64,000 nucleotides of DNA from Bog-473 sp963779735 (lineage in GTDB: Bacteria; Actinomycetota; Acidimicrobiia; Acidimicrobiales; RAAP-2). The translations under genes and the position numbers were made by a program. The notes under the pieces were generated by a model that saw only the letters and a list, made by a program, of their open reading frames with translations, ran no database searches and was not told where the DNA came from. Location: contig CAVZZJ010000010.1 of the NCBI GenBank assembly GCA_963779735.1, forward strand, positions 72,143 through 136,142. Reading direction: 5' to 3'. Positions 18,154-26,007 of the stretch are shown piece by piece. Positions within the stretch are counted from its first letter, which is position 1. Every line of letters starts with the position of its first letter.

Positions 18154-18180
18154 CCGCCCAGACGATCTGGCAGACGATGT
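18142..18180. repeat. Short direct repeat CAGACGATCTG, two perfect copies and one partial
   Basis: CAGACGATCTG is at 18142-18152 and 18159-18169, and CAGACGATGT at 18171-18180. The first copy contains the stop codon of the preceding gene. The cluster lies 55 bp upstream of the initiator tRNA, so it may come from slippage or act in its promoter region; no function is evident. Confidence 0.7.
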
Positions 18181-18234
18181 CGCGACCTGCCCCTGGTGGG
18201 AAGGGTCCCGGGCGTGTACACTGCCCTCCTTCGC

Positions 18235-18308
<74 letters not shown>

Positions 18309-18454
18309 CTAATTCCTCGTCAGGGCCGCGCCATCAACCGTCCAGGAGCGGCCGAAGCTGCCTGTCATCTCCTGGCCGCCCCTCGGGCGCCTCCCGCCCC
18401 TCAACGAACGCCGCCGCCGGCGGTCCTGAGCCCGGTCGTCGTCGCGTTGCCCTT

Positions 18455-19591
18455 CTATTCCGGGGAGTTCAGCGGCGGTTTGTCGGCCCGTCGGGTAGGT
18501 GGCCGCAGCGGCGGGATGGGAGCGATGGGGTGTCGACGAGGTCCCGACCACAAGGCCGGCGGAGCATCGATTGCTCGGGCGATGGCATAGGCGGCCGCCT
18601 CGTAGTTGACCCGCCAACCCACAAAGTCGAGCCACGCCTCCTCGTTCGACCGCTCGAGGGGAAACCCCACGCTCGCCAAGCGATCGATGGCTTCGACGAA
18701 CTCCTCGAAGGTGAGGGAGATGCCGTCGTTTGGATCTGCCTCCTCGGGGATGGCGAAGCCGCGTGCCCGGGCGATGGTCCCGAGGCAGCTGAAGCCGCCG
18801 CGCAAGCACAATCGAGCCGACACCGCTCCCGGGGCGTCGGGTAGGAGTGACAGATAGAGCGCAGCGGCATCGAGCACGGCCAGTTGTGCCGTGAGCCACG
18901 AGGAGAGGGCTCGTGGGGAGCGGAAGTTGACCAGGGCGAGGTACGTGGCGTGGGTCTCGGACACGTCGGCCGACCAGCGCTCCCAGTCCTCGAACAGCTC
19001 CGGCAGCCGCTCTACGGCCGAGACCCCAGAGCCCAGGCCGTAGTGGGTGCGTGCGAGCAGTTCGGGACCCCAGGACGGCACCCCCGCTCGGGAGTCCAGC
19101 ATCGTGACGAGCCCTTCGCGCCGGTTGAAGGCGGCGTAGAGCGTGGGCAGGTAGCCGATCTGCAGGGCCACCGTGCCCAGGCCCACGAGGGCCGCCAGGT
19201 CGGCCAATCCTGTCGGACCCCCACTAGGGGGAGCGAGGTATCCCAGGGTGCACAGCGAAGAGCCGGCCAGCTCGAAGGCGCCGGCCAACCCGGCGGCGCC
19301 CATGGACGGCCACAGCAAGAGCGCGAAGCCGAGTTCGAAGACCGCCAGCCAGACGACGATCTGCAGTATCAGTGCAATCGGCGCCTGGGCGGCCAGAATC
19401 CGATCGCGCGGCTCGTAGGTGTCGAAACTGTCGGCGACGAAATGGAAGGCGGCATTGACACTCAGGGCAACAGCTCGGGTGAGCCGGCTGCGGATCCGCC
19501 GGGGGACCACGAGAGTGCCGATCACACTCCAGCCGGCGACGACGATCAGGAGCGCGCCAACCACCGCCGCCAGATCACGGCCGACAACCAT
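18455..19591 (-). CDS. Integral membrane protein with a potassium-channel-like pore region
   Basis: 378 residues; the ATG at 19591 has GAGAGG seven bases upstream. Transmembrane segments are at about 8-28, 68-95 and 128-152. Between the last two lies a pore-loop-like stretch: a short helix GAFELAGSSLC, then TLGYLAPP (115-122), where two-helix potassium channels have TVGYGD. A helix ending in LPTLYAAFNRREG follows, as in bacterial channels before their cytosolic domain. The remaining 220 residues are cytoplasmic and helical (FEDWERWSADVSETHATYLA and more). The selectivity filter is degenerate, so ion conduction is uncertain. Family not named securely. Confidence 0.75.
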   Translation of the reverse strand: MVVGRDLAAVVGALLIVVAGWSVIGTLVVPRRIRSRLTRAVALSVNAAFHFVADSFDTYEPRDRILAAQAPIALILQIVVWLAVFELGFALLLWPSMGAAGLAGAFELAGSSLCTLGYLAPPSGGPTGLADLAALVGLGTVALQIGYLPTLYAAFNRREGLVTMLDSRAGVPSWGPELLARTHYGLGSGVSAVERLPELFEDWERWSADVSETHATYLALVNFRSPRALSSWLTAQLAVLDAAALYLSLLPDAPGAVSARLCLRGGFSCLGTIARARGFAIPEEADPNDGISLTFEEFVEAIDRLASVGFPLERSNEEAWLDFVGWRVNYEAAAYAIARAIDAPPALWSGPRRHPIAPIPPLRPPTRRADKPPLNSPE

Positions 19592-19673
19592 GCCTCAGCC
19601 TCTCATGGAAGGACCGGGTGGTACCGGATCCACGGCTGCACCGGATCGCCGGCAAGAGGCCACCTCGTGCCGT

Positions 19674-19961
19674 CTACCGGACAGTATGGAACTCGATCCG
19701 ATAGAGCAGCGTGTCATCGTGGACCGGCCCGGCGTGGGCGGCCCGGCGGCGGAGGGACTCGCGGTCCAGCTCTCCCGCACGGGTCACGTCCTCGGCGTCT
19801 ATCGACGAGAAGGGGACGAGGTCGACGGAGTCGACCTCGATGTGGACATCACCGATCGGGTAGCGACCACCGGCCTTCACCTTCGGTCGGCGCCATAGCC
19901 GATAGGAAACGGTGATGTCGCCCGACCGCACGTCGTCGCGTAGCTCCCGGCTGAACTGCAC
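19674..19961 (-). CDS. ASCH-domain-like small protein
   Basis: 95 residues from a GTG at 19961 with no clear ribosome site. The pattern MQFSRELRDDVRSGDITVSY, RLWRRPKVKAGGRYPIG, then IEVDSVDLVPFSSIDAEDV and a final YRIEFHTV is that of small stand-alone ASCH domains. These beta-barrels are related to PUA and are predicted to bind RNA or to act as coregulators. It lies 82 bp upstream of the membrane gene on the same strand. Role not known. Confidence 0.75.
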   Translation of the reverse strand: MQFSRELRDDVRSGDITVSYRLWRRPKVKAGGRYPIGDVHIEVDSVDLVPFSSIDAEDVTRAGELDRESLRRRAAHAGPVHDDTLLYRIEFHTVR

Positions 19962-19985
19962 CGGTTCGAGCCTACGCCGGGCTGG

Positions 19986-20153
19986 TCACGCACCCGGCAT
20001 TGGACGGTATCGGCGGAACCCGGGCAGGGCAAGGGCCACGGCCAACGCCCCGATCACGCAGACGACACCCCCTAACACGATCGAGAACTGCGTCGACACC
20101 GCCGTCGCCACCGCACCGGACTCGACCCCGCCCCATGGAGGTGCACTGACTGA
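19986..20153 (-). pseudogene. MFS transporter remnant (C-terminal end)
   Basis: Reading the minus strand up to a TGA at 19986-19988 gives PWGGVESGAVATAV, then STQFSIVLGGVVCVIGALAV and ALALPGFRRYRPMPGA. This is the last transmembrane helix and tail of an EntS-like/DHA3 major facilitator. An in-frame stop lies just upstream at 20154-20156 and no start codon or other MFS segment follows. Only about 55 codons survive, so it is a decayed fragment. Confidence 0.75.
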
Positions 20154-20176
20154 TCAACGGAGCGTTCGAGTCAGGC

Positions 20177-20315
20177 GTCGCGAGCTCCAAGGCGGTGCCG
20201 TACCCGTCGCTTTGGGACGATCTTGCGGTGATCGGACGATGGAGAGCCCGAACCCGAGCTCGTCCTTGTAGTGCACCCGGCGGGGGTCGAGCCGTTGGAA
20301 GGCGTGGAAAGGCGG
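20177..20315 (-). pseudogene. Sensor histidine kinase remnant (ATP-binding G box)
   Basis: One minus-strand frame reads PPFHAFQRLDPRRVHYKDEL followed by GFGLSIVRS. This resembles the F-box/G2-box region of HATPase_c kinases, where F-x-R-F/L-x-R ... GLGLSIV is typical. Similarity stops right after IVR, and there is no His-containing dimerisation domain nearby. It directly adjoins the MFS remnant, so 19986-20315 looks like a graveyard of two unrelated genes. Confidence 0.6.
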
Positions 20316-20337
20316 TCGACGTCAGCCGGCGGGACGA

Positions 20338-20362
20338 GGCTCGGGGCTCGGGGCTCGGGGCT
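20338..20362. repeat. 7-bp tandem repeat GGCTCGG, about 3.6 copies
   Basis: GGCTCGG is repeated head to tail three times, then GGCT. It lies in the non-coding debris just downstream of the DsbA-like gene. It is a simple slippage repeat with no evident role. Confidence 0.8.
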
Positions 20363-20391
20363 GCAGCCCACCCCTCCGTGACCGCGGCGCG

Positions 20392-20946
20392 TCAGATACG
20401 AAGGCGTCTCTCGAACTGCAGCCTGTCGAAGAGCACCCTTGAGTCGATCGCGCTGCCGTTGAGCCATGCGGCCGGCGTTCCCTGCGGGTCCTGCGCCTGG
20501 TAGAGCGCCTCCCTTCTCAGCACCCACTGCTCGTATCGGGCGTCTCGCACACCAGAAACGAAGTCCGGACGGGTCAGGCCTACCTCTGCACCGAGACGCA
20601 AAAGGTCCTCGGTCGTGAAACCTCCAGATCCCTCCGGCGGCTGTGCTGCAAAAAGCACTTGGCGCAGCTGGTCAAAGCGACCGGCCTCTGTGGCGAGAGC
20701 GAGAGCGTTATCTGCCCTGACGGACTCGGGGCCGAGGAAGCACCGCATGCGATACTCGACGGCGAGTTCGCCAGCGTCCAATGCGGCCGTGATGACCGCC
20801 CCGTTGAGCTCTTCGAACTGTCGACAGTAAGGGCACTGTGGATCCTCGAAGAGGACCATGCGCGTGCTGGCGCCGGCGTTGCCTACGAGGACTCCGCCTT
20901 CGGGTGTATGACCGGAGGGTGTGACCAAGGGATCAGTGGCTTTCAT
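20392..20946 (-). CDS. DsbA-family thioredoxin-fold protein
   Basis: 184 residues. The ATG at 20946 has GGAG 6-7 bases upstream, which decides it over a TTG at 20988. The active-site motif is C38-P-Y-C41 in LFEDPQCPYCRQFEEL, followed by the inserted helical domain (ESVRADNALALATEAGRFDQ) and the cis-Pro loop GTPAAWLNG. No signal peptide or lipobox is visible, unlike periplasmic DsbA, so it may act in the cytoplasm or be anchored by other means. It probably exchanges disulfides or reduces a substrate. Its only neighbours are decayed genes. Confidence 0.88.
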   Translation of the reverse strand: MKATDPLVTPSGHTPEGGVLVGNAGASTRMVLFEDPQCPYCRQFEELNGAVITAALDAGELAVEYRMRCFLGPESVRADNALALATEAGRFDQLRQVLFAAQPPEGSGGFTTEDLLRLGAEVGLTRPDFVSGVRDARYEQWVLRREALYQAQDPQGTPAAWLNGSAIDSRVLFDRLQFERRLRI

Positions 20947-21224
20947 GGCTAGCTCCACATCATCGGAGGGCGGTGTGGTCCTTCTCAACGCGGCGCGTTT
21001 GTCGCGACGTTACCGGCTTGCCCCCGAGCCCAGGCCGTGTCCTGCCTCGTCGGGGTGGACCCGAGCTCGCCGAGGCCCGTTACCTCTGGGTGCAACTCCC
21101 AATCACGGGGCGTCCCGCGCCTCGGGGGGTGCTTGCAGGGAAAATGTTGGTGCCAGCGGCGGAGTCCGCATGCGCTTCGTACGATGGGGCTGCACTTCCC
21201 GAAGACTGATCGGCACCTATTGAG

Positions 21225-21824
21225 CTACTGCATCACCCGGGCTGGTGACATGGGCTCAGCCGTTGCCGCCACCGTCCGCAGTTCGCCAACGGCGTCGCGC
21301 ATGATGGTGTCGAGATCCCGCCCGTCGTCTCCGTCGGCCCACTGTTGCATGGCCACGCGGAGCACCGTCATGCCGGCCTCGGCGGCCAGCGTTGCCTGCG
21401 GCTCGGTCACGCCCCGCTCGCGGAGGGTGGCGGCGATCGCTGCGGCGTAATCAGCCAGCTTGGCGAGTTCGCGCTCGCGGAGTTCGGGGTTGGCGGCGAT
21501 CACGGCCTGGCGCTGGCGGGACAGGTCCCGGCGAAACTCCCCGAGCACCACGGCGGCGGCGGCGAGGCCGCAGGAAACGGCGTCGAGGGGACCATCGGCT
21601 GCCGGCGCGCCGGCCACGCCGGCCACGATTCGCTCCTGAAGGAGGGCCGACCCCCCGAAGAGCACTTCTCGCTTGTCGGCGAAATGCCGGAAGAAGGTGC
21701 GCTCGGTCACCCCGGCCCGCGCGGCGATCTGGGCGGCCGTGGTCTGGTCGAATCCCCGCTCTGAGTAGAGAGCGAGCGCTGCTTCCTGCAGCCGTCCGCG
21801 ACTATCCGGCTGCCATCGACCCAT
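21225..21824 (-). CDS. TetR-family transcriptional regulator
   Basis: 199 residues from the ATG at 21824 (MGRWQPDSRGRLQEAALALY). A longer frame to 21857 would run into the operator, so the shorter start is preferred. The HTH is TTAAQIAARAGVTERTFFRHFADKREVLF split over residues about 29-57. The ligand domain is all-helical with no recognisable pocket. The gene is divergent from the epimerase-like gene at 21912, and two matching palindromes lie between them, so it most likely represses both. Confidence 0.92.
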   Translation of the reverse strand: MGRWQPDSRGRLQEAALALYSERGFDQTTAAQIAARAGVTERTFFRHFADKREVLFGGSALLQERIVAGVAGAPAADGPLDAVSCGLAAAAVVLGEFRRDLSRQRQAVIAANPELRERELAKLADYAAAIAATLRERGVTEPQATLAAEAGMTVLRVAMQQWADGDDGRDLDTIMRDAVGELRTVAATAEPMSPARVMQ

Positions 21825-21841
21825 GGCTTCGATCCTAACGT

Positions 21842-21856
21842 TGACAGTCACTGACA
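21842..21856. promoter_or_regulatory. Putative TetR operator 1
   Basis: TGACAGT-C-ACTGACA, an imperfect palindrome with one mismatched pair. It lies 18 bp upstream of the tetR start and has the same right arm as operator 2, centred 31 bp away (about three helical turns). Confidence 0.7.
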
Positions 21857-21872
21857 TCGGGGTCTATGCTGA

Positions 21873-21887
21873 TGGCAGTTACTGACA
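21873..21887. promoter_or_regulatory. Putative TetR operator 2
   Basis: TGGCAGT-T-ACTGACA, an imperfect palindrome matching operator 1 at 13 of 15 positions. It lies 24 bp before the ATG of the epimerase-like gene. Bound repressor would cover the ribosome-site side of that promoter. Confidence 0.7.
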
Positions 21888-21911
21888 TCAAGGTTACCCG
21901 GAGGTACCATC

Positions 21912-22835
21912 ATGAAGGTCTTTGTCACCGGCGCATCGGGCTGGATCGGGTCGGCCGTCGTGCCCGAGCTGCTCGGTGCCGGCCACGAGGTGGTCGGCCT
22001 GGCCCGCTCCGAGGTCTCGGCGCAGCGCCTGGAAGCAGCCGGCGCCGTAGTTCAGCGGGGTGACGTCGACGACCCGGACGGCCTGGCCAAGGCGGCGGCC
22101 GATTCTGACGGCGTGATCCACCTCGCCTTCCAGCACGAAGTGGCCTTCGGCGGCGACTTCGCCGCCGCCGCGGCGGCCGACCGGCGCGCCGTGGAGGCCA
22201 TGGGCGCGGCCCTGGCCGACTCCGAGCGGCCTTTCGTGCTCGCCTCGGGCATGCTCGGCCTGCGGGCCGGTCGGGTCGCCACCGAGGACGACGGGTTGGT
22301 GCCCAGCACCGAGGTCAGGGCCAACCCCGCCGGGCGGCGCGCGGCCACCGCCCTGCTCACACTGTCCCTGGCCGGGACGGGCGTCCGATCATCGGTGCTG
22401 CGCTTCCCCCCGACGGTCCACGGCGACGGCGACCATGGATTCGTGGCCGCCCTCGTTGGCATCGCGCGCCAGCGCGGCGTGGCCGGGTACGTGGGTGACG
22501 GCACCAACCGCTGGCCGGCCGTGCACCGCTCGGACGCCGCCCGGCTGGCGCGCTTGGCCGTCGAGGCCGCCCCCGCCGGCTCGGTCCTGCACGCGGTCGG
22601 AGACGAGGGCGTCCCCTTCCGGGAGATCGCCGGGGCGATGGGGCGTCACCTCGGCATCCCGACGGCGTCGGTGGCCCCGGCCGACGCCGTCGAACACTTT
22701 GCCCACCTGGGCCGCTTCGTCGCCCTGGACAGCCCGGCCACCGCCACCATCACCAAGGAGCTGCTCGCATGGGAGCCCACCGGGCCCGGCCTGCTCGAGG
22801 ACCTGGAGCAGGAGCACTACTACCGCCAGGTCTAG
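21912..22835 (+). CDS. NAD-dependent epimerase/dehydratase-like extended SDR
   Basis: 307 residues; GGAGG is 7 bases before the ATG. The N-terminal Rossmann motif is VTGASGWIGSAVVPELLGAG. The usual catalytic Tyr-x-x-x-Lys is not obvious: the expected region reads LASGMLGLRAGR. This places it with atypical SDRs close to YwnB/NmrA-type or plant reductase-like proteins that may only bind or reduce small ligands. RFPPTVHGDGDHGFV and HRSDAARLARLAVE are typical of the extended family. It is controlled with, and probably by, the divergent TetR protein. Substrate unknown. Confidence 0.87.
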   Translation: MKVFVTGASGWIGSAVVPELLGAGHEVVGLARSEVSAQRLEAAGAVVQRGDVDDPDGLAKAAADSDGVIHLAFQHEVAFGGDFAAAAAADRRAVEAMGAALADSERPFVLASGMLGLRAGRVATEDDGLVPSTEVRANPAGRRAATALLTLSLAGTGVRSSVLRFPPTVHGDGDHGFVAALVGIARQRGVAGYVGDGTNRWPAVHRSDAARLARLAVEAAPAGSVLHAVGDEGVPFREIAGAMGRHLGIPTASVAPADAVEHFAHLGRFVALDSPATATITKELLAWEPTGPGLLEDLEQEHYYRQV

Positions 22836-22915
22836 CTCCGAGGGAGGCTGTTCACCGAGCCCTCCTTCCCAGAAGGATCTCATGACACAGGGCAATGATC
22901 GTAGGATCCCGTGCC

Positions 22916-23731
22916 ATGACCATGACGTACGCGGTCCGGGATCGCATCGCCTACCTCTCGTTCTGCCGGCCCGAGAAGCACAACGCGCTACGCGACGTGG
23001 ATCTCGCGGACCTTATGCAAGCGCTACATTCGTTCGATGCCGATGGTGCAGCTGACGTCGGCATCATATTCGGAGAGGGTCGATCGTTCTCGAGCGGCTC
23101 GGACGTGGGCATGCGTATGCAACGGGCCTTCGAAGACGGCGGGGCGTACACGGGGCCCGACGAGTCCGATGCGTTCCTCCGGGCCACCAACTGGAAGCCC
23201 CTGATCGCTGCCGTGCATGGGTACTGCATGGGTCAGGCGATCAATGTGGCATTCCTGTGCGACCTGGTGGTCGCCGACCGCAGCGCCCGCTTCCAGGTGA
23301 CCGAGGCGTTGATCGGCGTGCCGACGGCGACCTTCGTCGACAGGCTCGGTGGTGGGCCGCTGGCGATGAAGGCCGGCTTGACCGGCGCGTTCTTCACCGG
23401 CGAGGAAGCCGCCGCCGCGGGGCTCCTGGCCGCGCTGGCCGAGGACGGCGAGCACCTCTCGACCGCAGAGGACCTGGCCCGCACCATCCTCGCCAACCCC
23501 CAGCCGGGGGTTCGGGAGCTGGTGCGCTTCCGGCGCACCCTGGCCGCCGAACGAGCCGCTCGGGCGAGCGAGATCGCCGGCCACTTCGACTGGGCGAACG
23601 ACCCGACCGCTCAGGAGCGCATCCTCGCCCGGATCAGCCGGCACGCCACCGCGGCCTCCGCTCCGGCGACCCTCGCCAGGGCGCATCCTCGCGGTCGCGG
23701 CGCCGGCCCGCAGGGCACGGCTCGCGGGTGA
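22916..23731 (+). CDS. Enoyl-CoA hydratase/isomerase family protein
   Basis: 271 residues from an ATG at 22916; an ATG seven codons earlier is possible. The crotonase core is clear: RPEKHNALRDVDL, oxyanion-hole segment GEGRSFSSGSDVGM, and VHGYCMGQAINVAFLCDLVV, then ALIGVPT. The two glutamates used by true hydratases are not both in place in ALIGVPTATFVDRLGG, so another crotonase activity (isomerase, hydrolase, ring cleavage) is possible. It is followed 34 bp later by the cyclase gene, probably cotranscribed. It opens the catabolic region. Confidence 0.88.
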   Translation: MTMTYAVRDRIAYLSFCRPEKHNALRDVDLADLMQALHSFDADGAADVGIIFGEGRSFSSGSDVGMRMQRAFEDGGAYTGPDESDAFLRATNWKPLIAAVHGYCMGQAINVAFLCDLVVADRSARFQVTEALIGVPTATFVDRLGGGPLAMKAGLTGAFFTGEEAAAAGLLAALAEDGEHLSTAEDLARTILANPQPGVRELVRFRRTLAAERAARASEIAGHFDWANDPTAQERILARISRHATAASAPATLARAHPRGRGAGPQGTARG

Positions 23732-23765
23732 CTAACCACGACTTCCACCTGGGCAAGGAGAGGAG

Positions 23766-24731
23766 ATGACGAGCGTGTACGGGACAAAGGAGCATCCCCC
23801 GAGCGAAGAAGACGTCCTCGGCTATTTCGATTCGCTGTCGAATTGGGGCCGCTGGGGCGACGGGGACGAGCGCGGCACACTGAACCACATCACGCCGGAG
23901 ACCCGCAAGCGGGCGGCGTCGGCGGTGCGACACGGTACGAGTGTGTCGTGCGCCTGGGAGCTCGACACCAGCCCGGGCGGCATCGAACGCGCCACGACGT
24001 CCTTCCGCACGGCGGCGGAGCTCGGCATCCCGGGCGAGCACGACCACGCCCGGTGGGGCTCCTCGGGCGAGCACCTGGCCCTGGCCTTCCACGGCAGCCT
24101 GCACACGCACGTCGACTCGCTCTGCCACATCTTCTGGGACGGGCACATGTACAACGGCCGACCTTGGGAGATGGTCAACGCCGACGAGGGCGCCACGTGG
24201 TGTGCCGTCACGACTGCCGCCACGGGCATGGTGACTCGCGGGATCCTCCTTGACATTCCGGGCCTTCGTGGGGTGCCCTGGCTCGAGCACGGTGAGCCGG
24301 TGTACCCCGAGGACCTGACAGCCGCCGAGGAGCGGCAGGGCGTCCGCGTCGAGCCCGGTGACGCCGTACTCCTGCGAACGGGCTACGGGCGGATGCGCCA
24401 CGAGACGGCCCATCAGTGGGACGACCCGTTGCACATGAGCCAATCGGGTTGGCACGCGTCGTGCCTGCCGTGGCTCCACGACCGGCAGGTGGCGTACATC
24501 GGCGCCGACACCGCCAACGACTCGATGCCGTCGGGCTACCCGGGCATCTTCATGCCGGTCCATGCCGTGTCCCTGACCGCCATGGGTCTGTGGCTGATGG
24601 ACAACTGCGACCTCGAAGCGTGCGCGAGGACAGCGGAGGAGCTGCAGCAGTGGGAGTTCTTGCTGTCTACGTGCCCGCTCCGGATGGCCGGTGTCTCGGG
24701 CAGCCCCGTGAACCCGATCGCCACGTTCTAA
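23766..24731 (+). CDS. Cyclase/kynurenine formamidase-like metal hydrolase
   Basis: 321 residues with AAGGAGAGG just before the ATG. The signature metal site HTHVDSLCHIFWDG (H-x-H-x-D-x3-H) is present, and WGRWGDGDERGTLNHITPE is the conserved N-terminal motif of the PF04199 cyclase family. Members hydrolyse N-formyl-kynurenine or cyclic amide/lactone bonds using a divalent metal in the cytoplasm. The longer size is of the type found in actinobacterial catabolic clusters. The substrate is unknown; ring opening of a cyclic intermediate is a fair guess. Confidence 0.88.
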   Translation: MTSVYGTKEHPPSEEDVLGYFDSLSNWGRWGDGDERGTLNHITPETRKRAASAVRHGTSVSCAWELDTSPGGIERATTSFRTAAELGIPGEHDHARWGSSGEHLALAFHGSLHTHVDSLCHIFWDGHMYNGRPWEMVNADEGATWCAVTTAATGMVTRGILLDIPGLRGVPWLEHGEPVYPEDLTAAEERQGVRVEPGDAVLLRTGYGRMRHETAHQWDDPLHMSQSGWHASCLPWLHDRQVAYIGADTANDSMPSGYPGIFMPVHAVSLTAMGLWLMDNCDLEACARTAEELQQWEFLLSTCPLRMAGVSGSPVNPIATF

Positions 24732-24753
24732 TTAGACGAGCTCAACGGCCGCC

Positions 24754-26007
24754 TCAGGAAAGCAATCTCTGTCCGGGTGTAAAGGCGAGCGGTACGTACT
24801 CCCACCCCCATCCCTGCGACGCCTGGGAGTGCCTGGGACTCTTGCCCTCGGCGATCCGGACGTCCTGCAGGCGCGAGAGGATCTCCTCGAAGACCACACG
24901 CAGGTTCAACCGGGCAACGTTGGATCCGATGCACCGGTGTGGCCCTGCGCCGAACGCGAGGTGGCGGTTGCGCGGTCGGTCGGTTCGCAGCTCCGCCGGA
25001 TCGTCGAACTGGGAAGGATCGCGGTTGGCACCGCCGAGGTGGACGACGACGGCCTCGCCTTGCCGAAGCTGCCGACCGTGCAGCTCGACGTCTCGTGTGC
25101 AGACGCGGTACTGGGAAATTACCGGGGCCTCCAGCCGCAAGGTCTCGTCAAAAAGCTTCGGGAGCAGGCTCTGATCCCGGCGCACCTCCTGCGCGAGATC
25201 CGGGTGGTCGAGCAGGAGCATCATCGTCGACGTCGTTGCGTCGGTGGTGGTGTAGAAGCCACCCAGGATCAGGATGCGGATGGCGCCCGAGATCTCGGCC
25301 TCGGTGAGCGGACGTCCGTCCACCGTGCCGTGCAGGAGGGCGTCGATCACGTCGTTGCGCCGAGGGCTCGCCCGCCGGGACTCCACGAACTCGGTGATCC
25401 AGCCGTTCCACGCGGCGAGGGCCTCCCGGTGACTCGCCGAGTCCGAAGCGGTGGACATCTGGTGCAGGAACCCCAGTGTGCGGTGCAGCTCGGCATCGTC
25501 CTCAATCCCGAACAGCACCTGGTAGAGCATCCGCGGCGGGTGCAGGAACGCGAGCTGACCGACCAGGTCGCACTGGCCGTCCCCAATGAAGTCGTCGATC
25601 AGCTCGGTCACGATCCGCCGCACCTGCGGCTCGTGGGCCACCACGGCCTGCGGGGTCAGGTAGGGGTTCAGGAGCCGGCGGAACTCGCGCTGGAGGGGCG
25701 GATCGGTGGAGATCGGCGGCATGTCACCCATCTGGCCCGGTGCCTTCGCTTCCAGCCTCCACCGGTGGGCCGAGCTGAACGTCTCCCAGTCCTGCAGGAC
25801 CGCGAACACGTCGTCGTACGTCGTCACGACCCACATGCCCCGCCCGGCGCCACCGAGCTCGATCGGTGCGTCGCTGTGGGCGACCGGGCAGGTCGACTGC
25901 AGGTGCGCGACGACATCCCACATGTGGTCGGCGAGATCGGGGTCATTGACGGCGTAGTGGCGCTCGAAGTGCGCGAGGTCCGCGCTGTCCGCGCCGCGCT
26001 CAGCCAT
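24754..26007 (-). CDS. Cytochrome P450 (atypical I-helix)
   Basis: 417 residues. Heme ligand Cys359 is in FGAGPHRCIG (352-361), and the K-helix ExxR is E288-T-L-R291. In the I-helix the usual AG-x-[DE]-T reads GGFYTT (249-254), so the acidic residue that delivers protons is replaced by Tyr. This often points to altered oxygen activation or a substrate-assisted mechanism. The ATG overlaps the end of the upstream amidase gene by 8 bases, implying coupled translation. It is a soluble bacterial class I P450 that needs an external ferredoxin. Substrate unknown. Confidence 0.93.
   Translation of the reverse strand: MAERGADSADLAHFERHYAVNDPDLADHMWDVVAHLQSTCPVAHSDAPIELGGAGRGMWVVTTYDDVFAVLQDWETFSSAHRWRLEAKAPGQMGDMPPISTDPPLQREFRRLLNPYLTPQAVVAHEPQVRRIVTELIDDFIGDGQCDLVGQLAFLHPPRMLYQVLFGIEDDAELHRTLGFLHQMSTASDSASHREALAAWNGWITEFVESRRASPRRNDVIDALLHGTVDGRPLTEAEISGAIRILILGGFYTTTDATTSTMMLLLDHPDLAQEVRRDQSLLPKLFDETLRLEAPVISQYRVCTRDVELHGRQLRQGEAVVVHLGGANRDPSQFDDPAELRTDRPRNRHLAFGAGPHRCIGSNVARLNLRVVFEEILSRLQDVRIAEGKSPRHSQASQGWGWEYVPLAFTPGQRLLS

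Noticed and set aside
20947..21224. Small open frames in the 278-bp gap between the DsbA-like and TetR genes.
   Set aside because: No ribosome site or motif; nothing supportable was seen.
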